Assembly (NCBI GenBank): GCA_015064805.1
Contig: SVRN01000005.1
Span: forward strand, 16,625 to 80,624
DNA: 64,000 bases
Source of the DNA: Oscillospiraceae bacterium
Lineage (GTDB): Bacteria; Bacillota; Clostridia; Oscillospirales; CAG-272
Direction of reading: 5' to 3'
The notes below the pieces were generated by a model. That model had not been told where the DNA came from. It saw only the letters and a program-made list of their open reading frames with translations, and searched no databases. Positions 29,495-39,199 of the stretch are shown here, piece by piece; within the stretch, counting starts at the first letter, position 1; each line of letters opens with the position of its first letter. The position numbers were made by a program, and so were the translations under genes.

Positions 29495-30142
29495 ATGTAC
29501 CACCACCTGCTTTTCGACCTCGACGGCACACTCACCGACCCCGGCGAGGGCATTACCAATTCGGTCGCCTACGCGCTGAAAAAACGCGGCATCGAGGTAG
29601 CCGACCGCCGAGAGCTCAACTGCTTTATCGGCCCACCACTCGCTCAAAGCTTCATGAAATATTACGGTCTGTCCGAAGACGACGCAACGAGGGCCGTGAC
29701 CAACTACCGCGAGTATTTCGTACCGCACGGCATGTTTGAAAACGAGGTTTACAGCGGCATTCCCGAGATGCTTGCCGATTTGAAAGCAAGCGGCAGGCGC
29801 TTGATCGTTGCCACCTCCAAGCCGGAAAAATTTGCTATTCAAATTTTGGAGCATTTCGGTCTTTTGTCCTATTTCGATCGCGTATACGGCGCGACGATGG
29901 ACTCGTCCCGTTCGAAAAAGGGCGATATTATCGCCTACGCGTTGGGAAATGAGAAGATTTCTCCCGACGAGGCGCTGATGATCGGTGATCGCCATCACGA
30001 CATTGACGGTGCGCATGAAAACGGCCTTGCGGCAGTTGGCGTGCTGTACGGATATGGCGACAGAGCCGAGCATGAGGCTGCGGGGGCGGAGTATATCGTT
30101 GCCACCGTAGGAGAGTTGGGGGAATTGTTGGGGAAAATCTAA
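29495..30142 (+). CDS. HAD-superfamily phosphatase (phosphoglycolate phosphatase / 5-prime-nucleotidase-like)
   Basis: The 215 aa protein has all four HAD motifs: FDLDGTLTDPG at residue 6, VATSKP near 109, a lysine in SRSKKGD, and MIGDRHHDIDGA near 165. The cap is helical (HAD-IA), as in Gph/PpaX and pyrimidine nucleotidases. Its place between pyrF and pyrE suggests a nucleotide substrate, but this is inference; the family is promiscuous. Confidence 0.87.
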   Translation: MYHHLLFDLDGTLTDPGEGITNSVAYALKKRGIEVADRRELNCFIGPPLAQSFMKYYGLSEDDATRAVTNYREYFVPHGMFENEVYSGIPEMLADLKASGRRLIVATSKPEKFAIQILEHFGLLSYFDRVYGATMDSSRSKKGDIIAYALGNEKISPDEALMIGDRHHDIDGAHENGLAAVGVLYGYGDRAEHEAAGAEYIVATVGELGELLGKI

Positions 30143-30149
30143 ATTTCCC

Positions 30150-30530
30150 ACACCTTCTCCTCTTGACGCGCGTACAGCTTACGCGCCGCGCTGTACCACA
30201 CTTGATGCCATTTCTTTGTCGCTGAACAAAGAAATGGCGAAAGAAAATCAGCTTAAGGGCCTAATGCCCTTAAGAAACCCGCAAAAACTCTTGCTTTGGC
30301 ATATCTGCCGCTCGTGGTGGCTATGTGGCGAGAGATGCACTTATAAATTATATGTCTTTCTCCTCTGTCCTCTTTGAAGAGCGGCACGGAAAGGGAGGCC
30401 CCCAAGGGTTCGTCCGGGCTGACTTTCTTTGGTACTTTCTTTGTTCAGCGACAAAGAAAGTACATCAAAACACGAACCGCGAACGCGCGCAGCAGTGTGA
30501 GCGTCCGGCGGCGCAGTAACCCAAAACTTT
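30150..30530 (+). repeat. Element E, complete copy (HAD-pyrE gap)
   Basis: It contains the GACGCGCGTACAGC end, a GCCATTTCTTTG hairpin, CTTAAGGGC-CTAAT-GCCCTTAAG (30252-30274) and CTGCCGCTCGTGGTGGC. The GGGAACG position here reads GGGTTCG with arms that no longer match (CCCCAA versus TCCGGG), so this copy looks chimeric. A GTACTTTCTTTG hairpin and the opposite end follow. Confidence 0.82.
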
Positions 30531-30571
30531 AGATATCTAAAAAATCAACCATATAAAAAAGGAGACCACAC

Positions 30572-31228
30572 ATGGAAGCTTACAAAAGAGAATTTATCCA
30601 ATTCCTCCAGTCCGCCGGAGTCCTGAAATTCGGTGATTTCACCGCCAAAAGCGGCCGCAAGATCCCCTATTTCATCAACGCCGGCATGATCAAAACCGGC
30701 AACGATATCGCAACGCTGGGCGAATTCTACGCCAAGGCATATTTCGAAAAACTGGGCGCTAAGCCCGCCGTTCTCTACGGCCCTGCCTACAAGGGCATCT
30801 CGCTGTCCGTTTCCGCCGCTGTGGCTCTCTCCAAAAACGGTCTCAACATTCCCTTCTTCTTCAACCGCAAGGAGGTCAAGGACCACGGCGAGGGCGGCGT
30901 GTTCGTCGGTTACGTTCCCACCCCCGGCGAGGAGATCGTCATCATCGAGGACGTCATCACCGCCGGCACCGCCATCCGTGAGAGCATGGAGATCCTCTCT
31001 CACCTGGAGGGCGTAAAGGTTGCCGCAACCTTCATCATGGTCGACCGCAAGGAAAAGGGCCAGAGTGACAAGGGCGCGATGCAGGAGATCGAGGAGCAGT
31101 TCGGCTTCCCCGTTTACTCCATCGTCGACGTCTACGATATCATCGAATACCTCGAGGAGGACCCCGCCAACGAGGAAAACGTCACCCGCATTAAGAATTA
31201 TCTCGCCATCAACGGTGCGAAAGCATAA
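30572..31228 (+). CDS. pyrE: Orotate phosphoribosyltransferase
   Basis: PyrE forms OMP from orotate and PRPP. The 218 aa protein has [15 protein letters not shown] for orotate binding, YGPAYKGI and the PRPP loop [16 protein letters not shown] at about residues 126-141. AAAGGAGACC precedes the ATG. pyrB follows after 11 bp, making pyrE-pyrB-pyrI-guaB one transcription unit. Confidence 0.97.
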   Translation: MEAYKREFIQFLQSAGVLKFGDFTAKSGRKIPYFINAGMIKTGNDIATLGEFYAKAYFEKLGAKPAVLYGPAYKGISLSVSAAVALSKNGLNIPFFFNRKEVKDHGEGGVFVGYVPTPGEEIVIIEDVITAGTAIRESMEILSHLEGVKVAATFIMVDRKEKGQSDKGAMQEIEEQFGFPVYSIVDVYDIIEYLEEDPANEENVTRIKNYLAINGAKA

Positions 31229-31239
31229 GGAGCGAACGC

Positions 31240-32166
31240 ATGAAAAGAAGTCTGATCGACATTCTTGATCTGTCCGTCGCAGAGCTGGACGAGCTGATCG
31301 CCTCCGCCTGCGACATCATCGACAACCCCGCCAAATACGCCCACGTCTGCGCGGGCAAAAAGCTGGCGACGCTGTTCTTCGAGCCCTCTACCCGTACAAG
31401 ATTGTCCTTTGAGGCGGCCATGTACGAGCTGGGCGGCAACGTGCTGGGCTTTGCGGGCGCACAAAGCTCGTCCGCGGCCAAGGGCGAGAGCGTGGCCGAC
31501 ACCGCCAAGACGGTATCCTGCTACGCCGACATCATCGCCATGCGCCACCCCAAGGAGGGCGCGGCACTCGTCGCAGCCAATAACGCCTCCATCCCCGTCA
31601 TCAACGCGGGCGACGGCGGCCACTGCCACCCGACACAGACGCTGGCAGACCTTCTGACCATCTACCGTGAAAAGGGCGGCTTTGACAATCTGACCATTGG
31701 CCTTTGCGGCGACCTCAAGTTCGGCCGCACCGTCCACTCCCTCATCGGCGCCATGTCGCGCTACAAGGGCATCCGCTTCGTGCTCATCTCGCCTGCCGAG
31801 CTGCGCGTTCCCGACTACGTCAAGGAGGACGTGCTGGACAAGAAGGGGATCCCCTACGAGGAGGTCACCGATCTGGAAACGGCCATCCCCGAGCTGGATA
31901 TTCTGTACATGACCCGCGTTCAGCGCGAAAGATTTTTCAACGAAGAAGATTATCTGCGGCTCAAGGACAGCTACATTCTCGACCTGAAAAAGCTGACGCA
32001 CGCCAAGAATGATCTGTGCGTCATGCACCCGCTGCCCCGCGTCAACGAGATCAGCGTCGCTGTGGATAACGATCCGCGCGCCTGCTACTTCAAGCAGGTG
32101 CTCAACGGCAAATACATGCGCATGGCGCTCATTCTCAAGCTGCTGAAGGAGGCCGGAACGATATGA
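31240..32166 (+). CDS. pyrB: Aspartate carbamoyltransferase catalytic chain
   Basis: PyrB joins carbamoyl phosphate and aspartate. The 308 aa protein has the carbamoyl-phosphate motif [13 protein letters not shown] at about residues 47-59, [11 protein letters not shown] and the aspartate loop HPLPRVNEI. It overlaps pyrI by 4 bp (ATGA), so the class is the E. coli-like dodecamer with regulatory chains rather than the PyrR/UraA-linked Bacillus type. Confidence 0.97.
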   Translation: MKRSLIDILDLSVAELDELIASACDIIDNPAKYAHVCAGKKLATLFFEPSTRTRLSFEAAMYELGGNVLGFAGAQSSSAAKGESVADTAKTVSCYADIIAMRHPKEGAALVAANNASIPVINAGDGGHCHPTQTLADLLTIYREKGGFDNLTIGLCGDLKFGRTVHSLIGAMSRYKGIRFVLISPAELRVPDYVKEDVLDKKGIPYEEVTDLETAIPELDILYMTRVQRERFFNEEDYLRLKDSYILDLKKLTHAKNDLCVMHPLPRVNEISVAVDNDPRACYFKQVLNGKYMRMALILKLLKEAGTI

Positions 32167-32585
32167 ATATTGACTCTACCGTCCGCACGGGCATCGTCAT
32201 CGACCACATCACGGCAGGCCGTGCCATGCTTTTGTACGAGCTGCTGGATCTTGGAAACGAGGAAGGCTCCGTCGCCATCATCAAAAACGTGCACAGCGGA
32301 AAGATGGGCAAAAAGGACATCATCAAGATCGAAACCGAGCGCGATCTGAACCTGGACATCATCGGCTACGTCGATCCGGGCGCAACCGTCAACGTCATCC
32401 GCGACGGCTGTCTGATCGAAAAGAAAACGCTCGATCTGCCCGAGACGCTCACAGACGTTATTTTCTGCAAGAACCCCCGCTGTATCACCTCGGTCGAGCA
32501 GGAGCTCTCTCACGTGTTCCGTCTGACCGACAAACAAAACAAAGTCTATCGTTGCCTGTATTGCGAAACGCAGGCGAAACAATAA
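32163..32585 (+). CDS. pyrI: Aspartate carbamoyltransferase regulatory chain
   Basis: PyrI binds CTP/ATP and sets the allosteric state of PyrB. The 140 aa protein has the nucleotide-binding N-terminal domain ([13 protein letters not shown]) and a C-terminal zinc domain with four cysteines: CKNPRC and, 25 residues later, CLYC. Translation is coupled to pyrB. CTP feedback may be the main control here, because no pyrR gene or pyr attenuator was found. Confidence 0.96.
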   Translation: MNIDSTVRTGIVIDHITAGRAMLLYELLDLGNEEGSVAIIKNVHSGKMGKKDIIKIETERDLNLDIIGYVDPGATVNVIRDGCLIEKKTLDLPETLTDVIFCKNPRCITSVEQELSHVFRLTDKQNKVYRCLYCETQAKQ

Positions 32586-32609
32586 TTACAGAAAAAGGAG
32601 AATCGCAAT

Positions 32610-34118
32610 ATGGCAACCTTTATCAACGAACCTTCGCATACCTTTAACGAATATCTGCTCATCCCCGGCTACTCCTCCAGCGAGTGCATCCCCGCCAACG
32701 TGTCGCTCAAGACCCCTCTCGTTCGCTATAAGAAGGGCGAGCAGTCTGCCATCACCATGAACATTCCCATGGTTTCCGCTATCATGCAGTCCGTTTCGGG
32801 CGAAAAGCTGGCGGTTGCTCTTGCGACCGAGGGCGGCGTTGCCTTCATCTACGGCTCGCAGACCATCGAGGACGAGGCCGCTATGGTCCGTCGCGCCAAG
32901 GGATATAAGGCCGGCTTTGTCAAGAGTGACTCCAACCTGACTCCCGATATGACCATGGCTGAGGTCGTCGCGCTCAAGGAGAGAACGGGACACAACACCA
33001 TGGCCGTCACCGACGACGGCACCGCCGAGGGCAAGCTGCTGGGCATCGTCACCGGCCGCGACTATCGCGTCTCCCGTATGGACCCCTCCACCAAGGTGCG
33101 TGAGTTCATGACGCCGTTTGAAAAGCTGATCACCGCCCCCGAGGGCACTACCCTCAAGACTGCCAACGACATCATCTGGGAGCATAAGCTCAACTCCCTG
33201 CCCATCATCGACAGCGAGGGACACCTCGTCCATATGGTCTTCCGCAAGGACTACGACACCCACAAGCAGAACCCCAACGAGCTGCTCGACGCCGAGAAGA
33301 GATACGTCGTCGGCGCCGGCATCAACACCCGTGACTACGCCGAGCGCGTACCCGCTCTGATCGAGGCAGGCGTGGACGTGCTTTGCATTGACTCCTCCGA
33401 GGGCTTCTCCGAGTGGCAGAAGCGCACCATCGAATGGATCCGTGAGCACTACGGCGACAGCGTCAAGGTCGGCGCGGGCAACGTCGTAGACGCCGACGGC
33501 TTCCGCTTCCTCGCTGACTGCGGTGCAGACTTTATCAAGGTCGGTATCGGCGGCGGCTCGATCTGTATCACCCGCGAGACCAAGGGCATCGGCCGCGGTC
33601 AGGCAACCGCGCTGATCGAGGTCTGCGCCGAGAGAGACCGCTATTTTGAGGAAACGGGCATTTACGTTCCCGTTTGCTCGGACGGCGGTATCGTTTACGA
33701 TCACCACATCACGCTGGCTCTGGCCATGGGTGCGGATTTCGTCATGCTGGGCCGTTACTTTGCCCGCTTTGACGAGTCTCCCTCCAATAAGGTCAGCATC
33801 GGCGGCACCTACTACAAGGAATACTGGGGCGAGGGCTCTGCCCGTGCCCGCAACTGGCAACGCTACGACCTGGGCGGCGACAAAAAGCTGTCGTTCGAGG
33901 AGGGCGTTGACTCCTACGTTCCTTACGCGGGCAGCCTGAAGGACAACGTGGCCATGTCGCTGGCCAAGGTCAAGTCGACCATGTGCAACTGCGGCGCGTT
34001 GACCATTCCCGAGCTGCAACAGAAGGCCAAGCTGACGCTGGTATCCGCTACAAGCATTGTCGAGGGCGGAGCACACGACGTTATTCAGAAGGAAAAGAGC
34101 ACATCTATGAAGGGCTGA
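32610..34118 (+). CDS. guaB: IMP dehydrogenase
   Basis: GuaB oxidises IMP to XMP, the first step to GMP. The 502 aa protein has a TIM barrel interrupted by a CBS pair at about 105-215. The catalytic cysteine loop reads [10 protein letters not shown] (C319) where most enzymes have GPGSICTTR, a variant form. SDGGI and the flap region with NWQRYD follow. It sits 24 bp after pyrI with its own AAAGGAG, so a pyrimidine operon ends with a guanine-branch gene. An intrinsic terminator follows. Confidence 0.93.
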   Translation: MATFINEPSHTFNEYLLIPGYSSSECIPANVSLKTPLVRYKKGEQSAITMNIPMVSAIMQSVSGEKLAVALATEGGVAFIYGSQTIEDEAAMVRRAKGYKAGFVKSDSNLTPDMTMAEVVALKERTGHNTMAVTDDGTAEGKLLGIVTGRDYRVSRMDPSTKVREFMTPFEKLITAPEGTTLKTANDIIWEHKLNSLPIIDSEGHLVHMVFRKDYDTHKQNPNELLDAEKRYVVGAGINTRDYAERVPALIEAGVDVLCIDSSEGFSEWQKRTIEWIREHYGDSVKVGAGNVVDADGFRFLADCGADFIKVGIGGGSICITRETKGIGRGQATALIEVCAERDRYFEETGIYVPVCSDGGIVYDHHITLALAMGADFVMLGRYFARFDESPSNKVSIGGTYYKEYWGEGSARARNWQRYDLGGDKKLSFEEGVDSYVPYAGSLKDNVAMSLAKVKSTMCNCGALTIPELQQKAKLTLVSATSIVEGGAHDVIQKEKSTSMKG

Positions 34119-34130
34119 CGCCCATATGAA

Positions 34131-34175
34131 GCCCCCCACTGCGGCGGTATGTCGCGGTGGGGGGGTTAATTTTGT
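34131..34175 (+). terminator. Intrinsic terminator after guaB
   Basis: CCCCCCACTGCG and CGCGGTGGGGGG form a 12 bp stem with one G-T pair and a 9 nt loop, followed by TTAATTTTGTTT. It closes the pyrE-B-I-guaB unit. Confidence 0.85.
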
Positions 34176-34184
34176 TTGGTCCGG

Positions 34185-34745
34185 GCTTTTACGACTTCTC
34201 CTTTTGTTGGCCGCCGCACAACGCGCGGCGGGAGAGAGGGTGTTCATTCTTTGTCATCCGACAAAGAACGAACCAAGAAAACGGACTAAGGGGCCTAATG
34301 CCCCTTAGAACCCCGCAGTGCGTCTTTGCGGGCGCGGCAAGCGCGCAGCACGACGCAAAAATAAGCATCTTCAGCTTTTGCGAGCGCGACTTAAAGAAAG
34401 TCGCACTCACGGGAGTTTCTCGGACTCCGCTTTAGCAAAAAACGATAGTTACTGCCTCGTTCCCTGTGATCGACGAAAGTTCAAACAGGACGGAAAAGCA
34501 AAAAGTTTTGCCTCTGCGAACCCATCTTGGGCGTGCGCTTATGCGCCCAAGATGGAGGAATCTTGCTGCACGTTGCCTTTCCGCCGTTCTTTTTTCAGAA
34601 CGGCGGACGGAGCAGTTTCCAAAGGCGGCAGCCTTTGGCGCGCTTTCTTGGTTCGTTCTTTGTCGCGTAGCAAAGAATGAACATCAAAACCGGTACAGCG
34701 CGCGCGAAGCAGTGTGAGCCCGGCTACGAAGATGTGGGAAGTTTA
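34185..34745 (+). repeat. Element E, long variant, first of a tandem pair (guaB-purE gap)
   Basis: It contains GTTCATTCTTTGTC hairpin, CTAAGGGGC-CTAAT-GCCCCTTAG (34286-34308) and the long arm with GAGTGCGACTT-type stem and CATCTTGGGCG hairpin. The CCAAAGGC/GCCTTTGG hairpin, GTTCGTTCTTTGTC hairpin and the GAAGCAGTGTGAGCCCGGCTACGAAG end follow. A TTTAGCTAAA palindrome marks the junction with the next copy. No gene. Confidence 0.82.
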
Positions 34746-35310
34746 GCTAAACTTTTCACAACTTCTTCTCTTGTTTGCCGCCGCACAACGCGCGGCGGTG
34801 GTAAGGATTGTCCTTTTTGTCACGCGACAAAAAGGACGAAAAAACGCGCCAACGGGCCTAATGCCCTTTGGATTCCCGCAGTGCGCCACGGCAAAATAAA
34901 TTTTGCCTGATCGTGGCGCAAAAGTAAGCATCTTCAGCTTTTGCGAGCGCGACTTAAAGAAAGTCGCACTCACGGGAGTTTCTCGGACTCCGCTTTAGCA
35001 AAAAACGATAGTTACTGCCTCGTTCCCTGTGATAGACGAAATTTCAAACAGGACGGGATAGCAAAAATTTCTGCCAAGCTAACCCATCTTGGGCGTGCGC
35101 TTATGCGCCCAAGATGGAGGAAGCTTGCGAGGGCAAAAGCCCCGACGGCCATAAAAGGCCGGAGGGATGGCGGGGGGCCCCGGAGGGAACGGCCGGGCGT
35201 CCTTTCTTTCGCCATTTCTTTGCGACGAGGCAAAGAAATGGCATCCTTGCTTTTACCGAGCGCGCGAAGCTGGGCGAGGCCCAAGGAGAAGTTGTGGAAA
35301 ATATAGCTAA
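34746..35310 (+). repeat. Element E, long variant, second of the tandem pair
   Basis: It matches its neighbour over the long arm (about 34920-35120) nearly base for base, but differs in the flanking hairpins: GTCCTTTTTGTC/GACAAAAAGGAC, CCAACGGGC-CTAAT-GCCCTTTGG with one mismatch, and a CCCGGA/GCCGGG pair. Recombination or gene conversion between copies is likely. It ends near 35310, before the purE promoter. Confidence 0.82.
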
Positions 35311-35420
35311 ACCCGTTTACAGCTTTGTAGCTTTACGCGCCGCACCCATCGGATAGAAAAAGTTGTTTGAAATCACCTCAAATCCACCTCAAAAAATCAA
35401 TAATTTGTCCTTTCTGTCGC

Positions 35421-35449
35421 TTGACTTATACTATATTATATGCTATAAT
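35421..35449 (+). promoter_or_regulatory. Sigma-A promoter of purE-purF and probably the downstream pur genes
   Basis: TTGACT, 17 bp spacer, TATAAT in an AT-rich strip free of repeats. No comparable promoter was found before purM, purN, purO, purD, glyA or fhs. Confidence 0.9.
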
Positions 35450-35455
35450 GTATTT

Positions 35456-35588
35456 GGTAAGATTTTTCTTTCCGAATATAACCTTTTTTCGCAAACGACA
35501 TACGCTGACATCGATGCCTGCGAATCAAAACAAGGGATACGTTCTCCCCGCCGGCACACGGTCTCACAGTGTGCCTTTTTGCTTTTTT
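35456..35588 (+). promoter_or_regulatory. Structured purE leader ending in an intrinsic terminator
   Basis: The leader can form a long imperfect hairpin directly after the -10 box (TATTTGG..CCGAATA), a TTCGCA/TGCGAA pair at 35488-35524, and then GGCACAC/GTGTGCC (35553-35575) followed by TTTTTGCTTTTTT. A terminator inside a leader implies attenuation or a riboswitch. I do not recognise the purine, PRPP or ZTP classes. CCGAATAT at about 35473 resembles half of a PurR box, weakly. Confidence 0.6.
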
Positions 35589-35633
35589 ATGAGAAGTTTT
35601 TCCACCCCGCAACCAAAAGGAAGGATCGTCAAC

Positions 35634-36137
35634 ATGAAAAAAATCGGAATCGTCATGGGCAGTGACAGCGACCTGCCCGTCATCCAAAAAGCCACCGACA
35701 CCCTGCTCGCCCTGGGCATCCCCTTCGAGGTACACGTGTACTCGGCGCACCGCACGCCCGAGGAAGCACGCACCTTTGCTCTGTCCGCGCGCGAAAACGG
35801 CTTCGGCGCTATCATTGCGGCCGCAGGCATGGCGGCTCACCTGGCAGGTGCCATTGCAGCCAACACCACGCTGCCCGTCATCGGCATTCCCTGCGCCTCG
35901 GCAAATATCGGCGGCATTGACGCCCTCCTGTCTACCGTACAGATGCCCTCCGGCATCCCTGTCGCTACGGTTGCCATCGGGGGTGGTGTCAATGCCGCTT
36001 TGCTTTGCGCTCAGATCCTCGCCGTCGAGGACCGCGAGCTGGCCGCCAAGCTGGACGCCAAGCGCGCCTCCGACAGTGAGGCCGTGCTCCAGAAGGATGC
36101 CCGCATCTCGGCGGACTTTGCCGCCCGTCAGGCGTAA
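35634..36137 (+). CDS. purE: N5-carboxyaminoimidazole ribonucleotide mutase
   Basis: PurE (class I) moves the carboxylate of N5-CAIR to give CAIR. The 167 aa protein has MGSDSDLPV at residues 8-16, SAHRTP with the catalytic histidine, and [11 protein letters not shown]. The track ORF includes 89 leader codons; AAAAGGAAGG before MKKIGIVMG sets 35634. PurK, which makes N5-CAIR, is not in this window. purF follows after 9 bp. Confidence 0.96.
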   Translation: MKKIGIVMGSDSDLPVIQKATDTLLALGIPFEVHVYSAHRTPEEARTFALSARENGFGAIIAAAGMAAHLAGAIAANTTLPVIGIPCASANIGGIDALLSTVQMPSGIPVATVAIGGGVNAALLCAQILAVEDRELAAKLDAKRASDSEAVLQKDARISADFAARQA

Positions 36138-36146
36138 GGAGGCAGT

Positions 36147-37571
36147 ATGGGAGGATTCTTCGGCGCGGTCTGCAACCACGACGCCATTGAGGACGTCTTT
36201 TTCGGAACGGACTACCATTCTCACCTCGGCACCCGCCGCGGCGGCATGGCGGCCTACGATCCGATCAAGGGTCTGCAGCGCGACATACATAACATTGAAA
36301 ACTCGCCCTTCCGCACCAAATTCTCGGGCATTTTTGAGGAAATGACGGGAACGTCGGCCATCGGCTGCATCAGCGACAGCGATCCCCAGCCGCTCTTGAT
36401 TCGCTCGGCGCTGGGCAAGTTCGCCATCTGCACCGTCGGACTGATTAACAACGCCGACGAGCTGATCGATCGCTATTTTTCCGCAAGCTCGGGGCACTTC
36501 AACGCCATGACGGGCGGAGCAGTCAACACGACGGATTTGGTGGCGGCTCTGATCAGCCGCAAGCCCTCCTTTACCGAGGGCATCAAGTTCGTGCAGGATC
36601 TGATCGTGGGCAGTCTGTCCGTGCTGATCTTGTGCGAGGACGGCTCTATCATCGCCGCCCGCGACAAGCTGGGCCGCATTCCCGTGCTGGTCGGCAAGAA
36701 CGACGGCGGCTATTGCGTGTCGTTTGAATCGTTTGCATATCAGAAGCTGGGCTACATGGACGAGCACGAGCTGGGCCCGGGCGAAATCGTCCGCATCACC
36801 AAGGATTCGATGGAGATCTTGCAGGAGCCCGGTAAGAAAATGTGCATCTGCTCCTTCCTTTGGACCTACTACGGCTACTCGTCCTCCAATTACGAGGGCG
36901 TCAACGTCGAGGCCATGCGCTACCGCGACGGCGGCATCCTGGCCGAGAACGACAAAAACAGCGGAACGATGCCAGACATCGACTACGTAGGCGGATTTCC
37001 CGATTCGGGCACGCCCCACGCGATCGGCTACGCCAACCGAAGCGGCATTCCGTTTGCCCGTCCCTACATCAAGTACACCCCGACATGGTCGCGCAGCTTT
37101 ACCCCTGCCAAGCAGGTGGACCGCAACCGCGTGGCCAAAATGAAGCAGCTCCCCGTCAAGGAGCTGATCAAGGACAAAAAGCTGTTGTTCGTGGACGATT
37201 CGATCGTTCGCGGCACCCAGCTCAAGGAGACCGTCGAATTTCTGTACGAGAACGGCGCGCGCGAGGTTCATATGAGAATCGCCTGCCCACCCATCATGTA
37301 CAGCTGCAAATATCTGAATTTCACCAGATCCAACAACGAAATGGATCTCATTACCCGCCGCGTCATCATGGAGCTGGAGGGCAAGGAGGGCTTTGAGCAT
37401 CTCGATGAGTACAGTGACTCCTCCACCGAGCGCGGCCGCAAGCTGCGCGAGGCGCTCTGCCACCGTTTCCGCTTCGATTCGCTTGAGTTCCAAACCCTTG
37501 AGGGCATCATCAAGGCCATCGGCATCGACCCCGAAAACCTCTGCACCTACTGCTGGACGGGTAAGGAGTAA
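36147..37571 (+). CDS. purF: Amidophosphoribosyltransferase (PurF) with degenerate glutaminase site
   Basis: PurF normally makes phosphoribosylamine from PRPP and glutamine. The PRPP loop FVDDSIVRGTQ (348-358) is intact, and Cys at about 233, 387, 466 and 469 match the positions of the Fe-S ligands of Bacillus-type PurF. However, the N-terminus reads MGGFFGAVC where active enzymes expose Cys1 (CGxFG), and the oxyanion Asn-Gly in AHNGN is replaced by CTVGLI. Glutaminase activity is therefore unlikely from sequence; ammonia-dependent synthesis is possible. Its position between purE and purM suggests it is the pathway enzyme unless another PurF exists elsewhere. TAAGGAGG precedes the ATG. Confidence 0.9.
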   Translation: MGGFFGAVCNHDAIEDVFFGTDYHSHLGTRRGGMAAYDPIKGLQRDIHNIENSPFRTKFSGIFEEMTGTSAIGCISDSDPQPLLIRSALGKFAICTVGLINNADELIDRYFSASSGHFNAMTGGAVNTTDLVAALISRKPSFTEGIKFVQDLIVGSLSVLILCEDGSIIAARDKLGRIPVLVGKNDGGYCVSFESFAYQKLGYMDEHELGPGEIVRITKDSMEILQEPGKKMCICSFLWTYYGYSSSNYEGVNVEAMRYRDGGILAENDKNSGTMPDIDYVGGFPDSGTPHAIGYANRSGIPFARPYIKYTPTWSRSFTPAKQVDRNRVAKMKQLPVKELIKDKKLLFVDDSIVRGTQLKETVEFLYENGAREVHMRIACPPIMYSCKYLNFTRSNNEMDLITRRVIMELEGKEGFEHLDEYSDSSTERGRKLREALCHRFRFDSLEFQTLEGIIKAIGIDPENLCTYCWTGKE

Positions 37572-37587
37572 GGGGAACGAGGGTACG

Positions 37588-37768
37588 AGGGGCGCGTTAG
37601 GGAAACTTTTTGAAAAAAGTTTCCCTACAACCCTTCAAAAACTTTTATGGAAAAAATAGGAGCGTTCGTCCTTGCGACTTCTTCTAACACTGTGAGGGGA
37701 AGAATGTACGCTATTCCATAGAATAGCTACCGCGAGCTCATGGGGCCCTACCCATTACGCTCCACGAA
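37588..37768 (+). repeat. Module M (3-prime flank of purF)
   Basis: The hairpin TAGGGAAACTTTTT and its complement (37598-37627) begin 27 bp after the stop. The usual body follows (GGAGCGTTCG, ACTTCTTCTAACACTG, TAGCTACCGCGAGCTC, CGCTCCACGAAT), running directly into a REP. Confidence 0.8.
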
Positions 37769-37769
37769 T

Positions 37770-37844
37770 GTAGGGGCGCATTCCATATGCGCCCGCCAGG
37801 AAGAAAAACGCCAATTAAACGGGAGGAGCAAGCCCCTCCCCTAC
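37770..37844. repeat. REP pair
   Basis: GTAGGGGCGCATTCCATATG on plus (37770-37795, the same unit as at 939) converges with a minus-strand GTAGGGGAGGGG unit (37820-37844, the same unit as at 8205). Units are therefore shuffled between pairs. Confidence 0.8.
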
Positions 37845-37849
37845 CAAGA

Positions 37850-38095
37850 AAGCAACATATTTTGCTCCCCATATCTGCCGCTCGTGGTAGCTATATGGCG
37901 AGCGTTGTATAACAAACTTTTATGTCTTTCTCCTAAGCCCTCTTTGAAGAGCGGCACGGAAAGGGAGGCCCCGGAGGGAACGTCCGGGCTGACTTTCTTT
38001 GGTACTTTCTTTGTTCAGCGACAAAGAAAGTACACCAAAAGCGAACCGCGAGCGCGTGCCGCAGGCACCGTGTGAGCGACTGGCTACACAAGCTC
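37850..38095 (+). repeat. Element E, second half only (purF-purM gap)
   Basis: It starts at the CTGCCGCTCGTGGTAGC marker and runs through TTTATGTCTTTCTCC, GAGCGGCACGG, CCCGGA-GGGAACG-TCCGGG, a GTACTTTCTTTG hairpin and an outer end with GCGTGCCGCAGGCAC. It ends about 45 bp before purM. Confidence 0.82.
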
Positions 38096-38142
38096 TAAAA
38101 AATCTAATCTCCCAAAAATATCACCCGAAAGGACCCACCACC

Positions 38143-39192
38143 ATGCATTCTAATTCCAGATCCGAATCCTACGCCGCTGCAGGCGTCGACATCACCGCCG
38201 GCTACCGCGCCGTCGAGCTGATGAAAAAGCACATCAACCGCACCAAGAACGAAGGCTGCCTTGACGACGTCGGCGGCTTTGGCGGCTGCTTTGGCCTGCC
38301 CATCGCCGGCATGGAAGAGCCCGTGCTCGTCTCGGGCACCGACGGCTGCGGCACCAAGGTCAAGCTGGCCATCCTCATGGACAAGCACGACACCATCGGC
38401 ATCGACGCCGTGGCCATGTGCGTCAACGACATCATCTGCTGTGGCGCGCGTCCTCTGTTTTTCCTGGACTACATCGCCTGCGGTAAGAATATCCCCGAAA
38501 AGATCGCCGAGATCGTCGGCGGCGTGGCCGAGGGCTGCGTTCAGTCGGGCGCGGCGCTGATTGGCGGTGAGACCGCCGAGCACCCCGGCATGATGCCCGT
38601 CGAGGAATACGACCTTGCCGGCTTTGCCGTCGGTATCGTCGACAAGAAGAAGATTCTCGACAACACCCGCATGGCCGAGGGCGACGTGGTCATCGCGCTT
38701 CCCTCCACGGGTATCCACTCCAACGGATTCTCGCTGTGCCGCAAGGTGTTTGACATCGACAACAACAATCCCGAATTGTACGTCCCTCGTGAGGAGCTGG
38801 GCGGCAAGACCATCGCCGAGGCGCTGATCGTTCCCACCCGCATTTACGTCAAGTCCATCCTGGCGCTGCTCGAAAAGGTCGACGTCAAGGGCATCTCGCA
38901 CATCACGGGCGGCGGCTTCTACGAGAACATCCCCCGCTCCATCCCCAAGGGTCTGACCGCCAAGATCGACAAGAGCGCCGTCAAGGTGCTGCCTATCTTC
39001 GATATGATCGCCAAGTGGGGCAACATCCCCGAGCGCGATATGTTTAACACCTATAACATGGGCGTCGGCATGAGCGTCGTCGTTCCCGCCGCCGAGGTGG
39101 AAACCGCGCTCGAAATCCTCCGCGCGGGCGGCGAAGACGCCTATGTGATCGGCGAGATCATCAAGGGTGACGAGGGAGTCATTTTGGAGTAA
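38143..39192 (+). CDS. purM: Phosphoribosylformylglycinamidine cyclo-ligase (AIR synthetase)
   Basis: PurM closes the imidazole ring, giving AIR with ATP. The 349 aa protein has the PurM-fold motifs [33 protein letters not shown] and [21 protein letters not shown] precedes MHSNSRSES; the 48 upstream track codons are repeat DNA. Length is normal. Confidence 0.97.
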   Translation: MHSNSRSESYAAAGVDITAGYRAVELMKKHINRTKNEGCLDDVGGFGGCFGLPIAGMEEPVLVSGTDGCGTKVKLAILMDKHDTIGIDAVAMCVNDIICCGARPLFFLDYIACGKNIPEKIAEIVGGVAEGCVQSGAALIGGETAEHPGMMPVEEYDLAGFAVGIVDKKKILDNTRMAEGDVVIALPSTGIHSNGFSLCRKVFDIDNNNPELYVPREELGGKTIAEALIVPTRIYVKSILALLEKVDVKGISHITGGGFYENIPRSIPKGLTAKIDKSAVKVLPIFDMIAKWGNIPERDMFNTYNMGVGMSVVVPAAEVETALEILRAGGEDAYVIGEIIKGDEGVILE

Positions 39193-39199
39193 GTTATAG

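Noticed and set aside
35456-35633. ZTP, PRPP or purine riboswitch in the purE leader
   Set aside because: CCGCCGGCAC near the terminator recalls the ZTP 3-prime motif, but the other conserved parts are absent, and no purine or ykkC-type core is visible.
35367-36137. 256 aa version of PurE
   Set aside because: The upstream codons cover the promoter and leader terminator; PurE homology begins at [13 protein letters not shown] (35634).
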